A stretch of 8,324 bases of DNA from Clostridia bacterium DTU080 (lineage in GTDB: Bacteria; Bacillota; Limnochordia; DTU080): positions 1 to 8,324 of the forward strand of contig LFTP01000357.1 in assembly GCA_001513395.1 (NCBI GenBank), written 5' to 3'. Both the position numbers and the translations under genes were made by a program. This document shows, in pieces, positions 6,032-8,324 of this stretch (the first letter of the stretch is position 1; each line of letters opens with the position of its first letter). The notes under the pieces were generated by a model. That model worked only from the letters and a program-made list of their open reading frames with translations, was not told where the DNA came from and ran no database searches.

Positions 6032-7369
6032 ATGTCATCGAAACTGGCGCTCTACGGCGGTCCCAAGGCAGTGCAAACCCCTCCCGGAGATATCTTCACA
6101 TGGCCCATTGTCACCAAAGAGGACGAGGAAGCCGTACTTGAGGTACTGCGCAGAGGCGCTATGTCAGGTACCGACGTAACCAAGCTGTATGAGCAGGAAT
6201 TCGCCGAATGGCAAGGCACTCGCTACGCATTGGCCTGCAACAACGGTACCTCAGCGCTATTTTGCGCATTCTTCGGCTGCAAAATCGGCGTAGGTGATGA
6301 GGTCATCTGCCCGAGCCTGACGTACTGGGCTTCGGCAACGCCGGCGTACGCCATGGGAGCAACTCCGGTCTTTGCCGAGGTTGACCCCAACACATTGTGT
6401 ATCGATCCAAATGACATTGAGCACCGTATCACCGATCGCACCAAGGCGATTCTGGTTGTTCACTATGTCGGTCATCCGGCGGACATGGATCCGATCATGG
6501 AGATTGCGCGCAAGCACAATCTCAAGGTTATCGAAGATGTCTCACATGCCCAGGGAGGCCTCTACAAAGGTCGCAAACTGGGTTCCATCGGCGATGTCGG
6601 TGCCATGTCTTTGATGAGCGGCAAATCGTTCGCCATCGGCGAAGGCGGCATGCTGGTCACCGACGACCGGGAAATATACGAACGTGCCATAGCCTACGGA
6701 CACTATGAGCGTTACACGCTCGACAATATACAGACTGAGGATCTCAAGCCCTACGTGGGACTCCCCTTGGGTGGCCAGAAGTTGCGCATGCACCAGTTGA
6801 GCTCCGCCATGGGACGCGTACAACTGAAGTACTACGATGAACGCATGGCCAGAATCCGCGAAGCGATGAACTACTTCTGGGATCTCTTGGAAGGCGTTCC
6901 GGGTCTACGTCCGCATCGAGTCCCCAAGGACTCAGGAAGCACAATGGCCGGTTGGTACGCGCCCAGAGGGATCTATGTCCCCGAGGAACTGGAAGGACTC
7001 TCCGTGACTCAGTTCACGCGAGCGGTGCGTGCCGAGGGCGTCGCCTGCAGTCCGGGAGCCAACAAGCCGCTTCACCTGCATCCTCTGTTCAACACCTGTG
7101 ACGTCTACGGACACGGCAAGCCGACTCGAATCGCCAACTCGACGCGTGATTTAAGGCAGCCTCCGGGTAGCCTGCCCATCACAGAAGGGCTTGGCCGACG
7201 CCTGTATACCATTCCTTGGTTCAAGTACCTAGACAAGAAGATCATTGAGGAGCACGCCCTAGCCTATCGCAAGGCGGCGGAGAACTACAAAGAACTGCTG
7301 AAAGACGATCCGGGTGATCCGCCGAGCCTGGGCGGATGGGGTCTGTTCAGCCAGCTCCAACAGCAGTAA
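6032..7369 (+). CDS. DegT/DnrJ/EryC1/StrS family PLP-dependent aminotransferase
   Basis: A protein of 445 residues with the full fold-type I layout of the DegT/EryC1/StrS family. NNGTSAL (70-76) is the phosphate-binding loop, GDEVICPSLTYWASATP (88-104) is a family hallmark, and VIEDVSHAQGG (166-176) provides Asp169 for the pyridine nitrogen. The schiff-base lysine is Lys198 in SLMSGKSFAIGEGGM (193-207). A substrate-side loop lies around GLPLGGQKLRMHQLSSAMG. The family transfers an amino group, usually from glutamate or glutamine, to keto-sugars or keto-inositols in amino-sugar, cyclitol or antibiotic pathways, in the cytosol. The specific substrate cannot be told; no sugar dehydratase, glycosyltransferase or dehydrogenase partner lies alongside. 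The C-terminal end, from about residue 425, is glycine/proline/glutamine-rich and looks poorly conserved. It appears monocistronic, with a strong ribosome site in front and a strong terminator behind. Confidence 0.93.
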   Translation: MSSKLALYGGPKAVQTPPGDIFTWPIVTKEDEEAVLEVLRRGAMSGTDVTKLYEQEFAEWQGTRYALACNNGTSALFCAFFGCKIGVGDEVICPSLTYWASATPAYAMGATPVFAEVDPNTLCIDPNDIEHRITDRTKAILVVHYVGHPADMDPIMEIARKHNLKVIEDVSHAQGGLYKGRKLGSIGDVGAMSLMSGKSFAIGEGGMLVTDDREIYERAIAYGHYERYTLDNIQTEDLKPYVGLPLGGQKLRMHQLSSAMGRVQLKYYDERMARIREAMNYFWDLLEGVPGLRPHRVPKDSGSTMAGWYAPRGIYVPEELEGLSVTQFTRAVRAEGVACSPGANKPLHLHPLFNTCDVYGHGKPTRIANSTRDLRQPPGSLPITEGLGRRLYTIPWFKYLDKKIIEEHALAYRKAAENYKELLKDDPGDPPSLGGWGLFSQLQQQ

Positions 7370-7395
7370 GGAGAAGCAGCGCCTGCTTGATATGC

Positions 7396-7435
7396 AAAAA
7401 AACCCGGGATGCCTTGGAGGCGTCCCGGGCTTTTC
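7396..7435. terminator. Strong rho-independent terminator, likely bidirectional
   Basis: The 11-bp stem CCCGGGATGCC (7403-7413) pairs with GGCGTCCCGGG (7419-7429) with one G-T wobble and a 5-nt loop. A run of seven A precedes it (7396-7402) and CTTTTCT follows. It lies 33 bp past the DegT gene stop. Because the A-run becomes a T-run on the other strand, it can also end the GH20 transcript, whose stop is at 7455. Confidence 0.9.
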
Positions 7436-7454
7436 TGTCTTAGATCAGATACGA

Positions 7455-8324
7455 TCACATGTGCGCCTCAAAACCGCCCCAAGCGAACTGAGCCGTCGCC
7501 GCCAATCCGAAGTGGAACATCAAAGGTGTGTAATTGTACCAGGCAGTCGTGACGACCCCTTCAGCCCCGGCCTCGGCAGCTCGCTCGCACGCAGTGCGGA
7601 TATTGGGCACAAAGCGCCAGTAATTGGGGAGTGAATGATAGTTGTCGCCGTTACCGAGAGTGGTTGGCGCAGTAATCACCTTGAACCCACGATCCTGATA
7701 GAACTCCAGATAAGGATACGCTTTAATGCGCTTGGGGAATTCGGGGCCCAGGTAAGGTCCATACAGATTGAGGAATTTGGGACCCAGGCTCTCTTCCAAA
7801 GGCACCGGACGGGCAAACCGACTCATTACGGACCGCTCCAGATCCGTCAATTCATGGGCCCACTCTGATTTCCAACGCTCATCACATACCGTCACCGGTT
7901 TGCCGGCTCTGTCGTAGCGAGCTATGAAATAAGGACTGCTCTTACCGGTGGTCCAGTACTCCCAGTACATGATGACGAGACGTCTGTCGAGATCCTCCAA
8001 AGCCTCCGGATGGGCGCACAGCATATCGTCCCAGATAATCGGAGTGATGCTTCTTTCGGCCAGCCAAGCGATAACTTGGTTCATGTAGTCAATGTACAGA
8101 CGGCTGACCCCGTATTTTTCCACTTTCTCACGGCACTTGGGACATTGACCCAAACGGCGGGCCTCATCGCCGCCCACATGTAAATACCTTATGCCCGGAT
8201 GGAGAGCCAACATCTCCTCAACAAGCTCTGTCCACACCTGAAAAGACTCCGGATGCAACGGACACCACTGATCCCGATGGACATCCTCTTCTCTCAGATG
8301 GGCGTAGGCGTCATGCCTCAGAAG
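7455..8324 (-). CDS. Glycoside hydrolase family 20 (beta-N-acetylhexosaminidase-like), N-terminus cut by window edge
   Basis: A 289-codon open frame enters from the right edge with no stop and ends in TGA at 7457-7455. A TTG at 8258 is only an internal codon: the frame continues upstream through HDAYAHLREED, which resembles the GH20 catalytic barrel. The catalytic Asp-Glu pair is in YLHVGGDEARR (GAT 8168-8166, GAG 8165-8163), the hallmark of GH20. Later barrel segments are ITPIIWDDML and VIMYWEYWTTG. A CPKC pair follows the catalytic motif by six residues, and one further cysteine (QWCP) lies before it. The family removes terminal N-acetyl-glucosamine or -galactosamine from glycans by substrate-assisted catalysis. 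Whether the enzyme is secreted cannot be judged because the N-terminus is missing. It converges on the DegT gene and shares its terminator. The family is clear; the exact glycan is not. Confidence 0.88.
   Translation of the reverse strand, partial: LLRHDAYAHLREEDVHRDQWCPLHPESFQVWTELVEEMLALHPGIRYLHVGGDEARRLGQCPKCREKVEKYGVSRLYIDYMNQVIAWLAERSITPIIWDDMLCAHPEALEDLDRRLVIMYWEYWTTGKSSPYFIARYDRAGKPVTVCDERWKSEWAHELTDLERSVMSRFARPVPLEESLGPKFLNLYGPYLGPEFPKRIKAYPYLEFYQDRGFKVITAPTTLGNGDNYHSLPNYWRFVPNIRTACERAAEAGAEGVVTTAWYNYTPLMFHFGLAATAQFAWGGFEAHM

Noticed and set aside
8256..8258. TTG at 8258 as a start codon of the GH20 gene
   Set aside because: The frame stays open and protein-like upstream to the window edge, and a start here would leave only about 30 residues before the catalytic motif.

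Overview
This is a bacterial chromosomal window of moderate GC content with tight coding, strong AGGAGG-type ribosome sites and mixed gene orientation. The gene set is two amidohydrolase-2 enzymes, a FG-GAP/VCBS-like secreted protein, a CorC-type transporter, a GNAT+SCP2 acetyltransferase, a DegT aminotransferase and a family-20 glycosidase. It is typical of heterotrophic, carbohydrate-oriented lineages such as Armatimonadota, Hydrogenedentota, Poribacteria or Planctomycetota. That placement is an impression from protein style; there is no rRNA or other phylogenetic marker here.

Layout. Positions 1-964 (minus) hold the N-terminal part of an exported FG-GAP/VCBS-like repeat protein that runs off the left edge. 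No ATG, GTG or TTG fits its ribosome site, and an ACG codon looks like the start. A divergent intergenic region (965-1247) contains a perfect 14-bp tandem duplication and an AT-rich palindrome. Two paralogous metal-dependent amidohydrolases follow on the plus strand (1248-2141 and 2172-3071), 30 bp apart and almost certainly co-transcribed. They converge on a CorC/HlyC-type CNNM-CBS membrane protein (minus, 3273-4574). A strong two-part hairpin of about 62 nt sits between the converging genes. Upstream of the CorC gene is a GNAT acetyltransferase (minus, start 5791). Its reading frame breaks near 4915-4940, and the expected SCP2-like C-terminal domain continues in the -1 frame down to 4668. 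A good sigma-70-like promoter for the CorC gene lies just past the end of that tail. A DegT/DnrJ/EryC1/StrS aminotransferase (plus, 6032-7369) is divergent from the GNAT gene. It ends at a strong terminator (about 7396-7435) that can also serve the converging GH20 beta-N-acetylhexosaminidase-like gene (minus, 7455 to past the right edge).

How the genes fit together. The only convincing functional unit is the two-gene amidohydrolase operon, whose substrate cannot be read from sequence. The DegT aminotransferase and the GH20 enzyme suggest amino-sugar metabolism, but they are convergent and not an operon. I see no mobile element, CRISPR array, tRNA, rRNA or recognisable defence or biosynthetic cluster. 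The observations most worth checking are the frameshifted GNAT-SCP2 gene, the probable ACG start, the loss of a canonical metal-ligand histidine in the first amidohydrolase, and the large hairpin between convergent genes.
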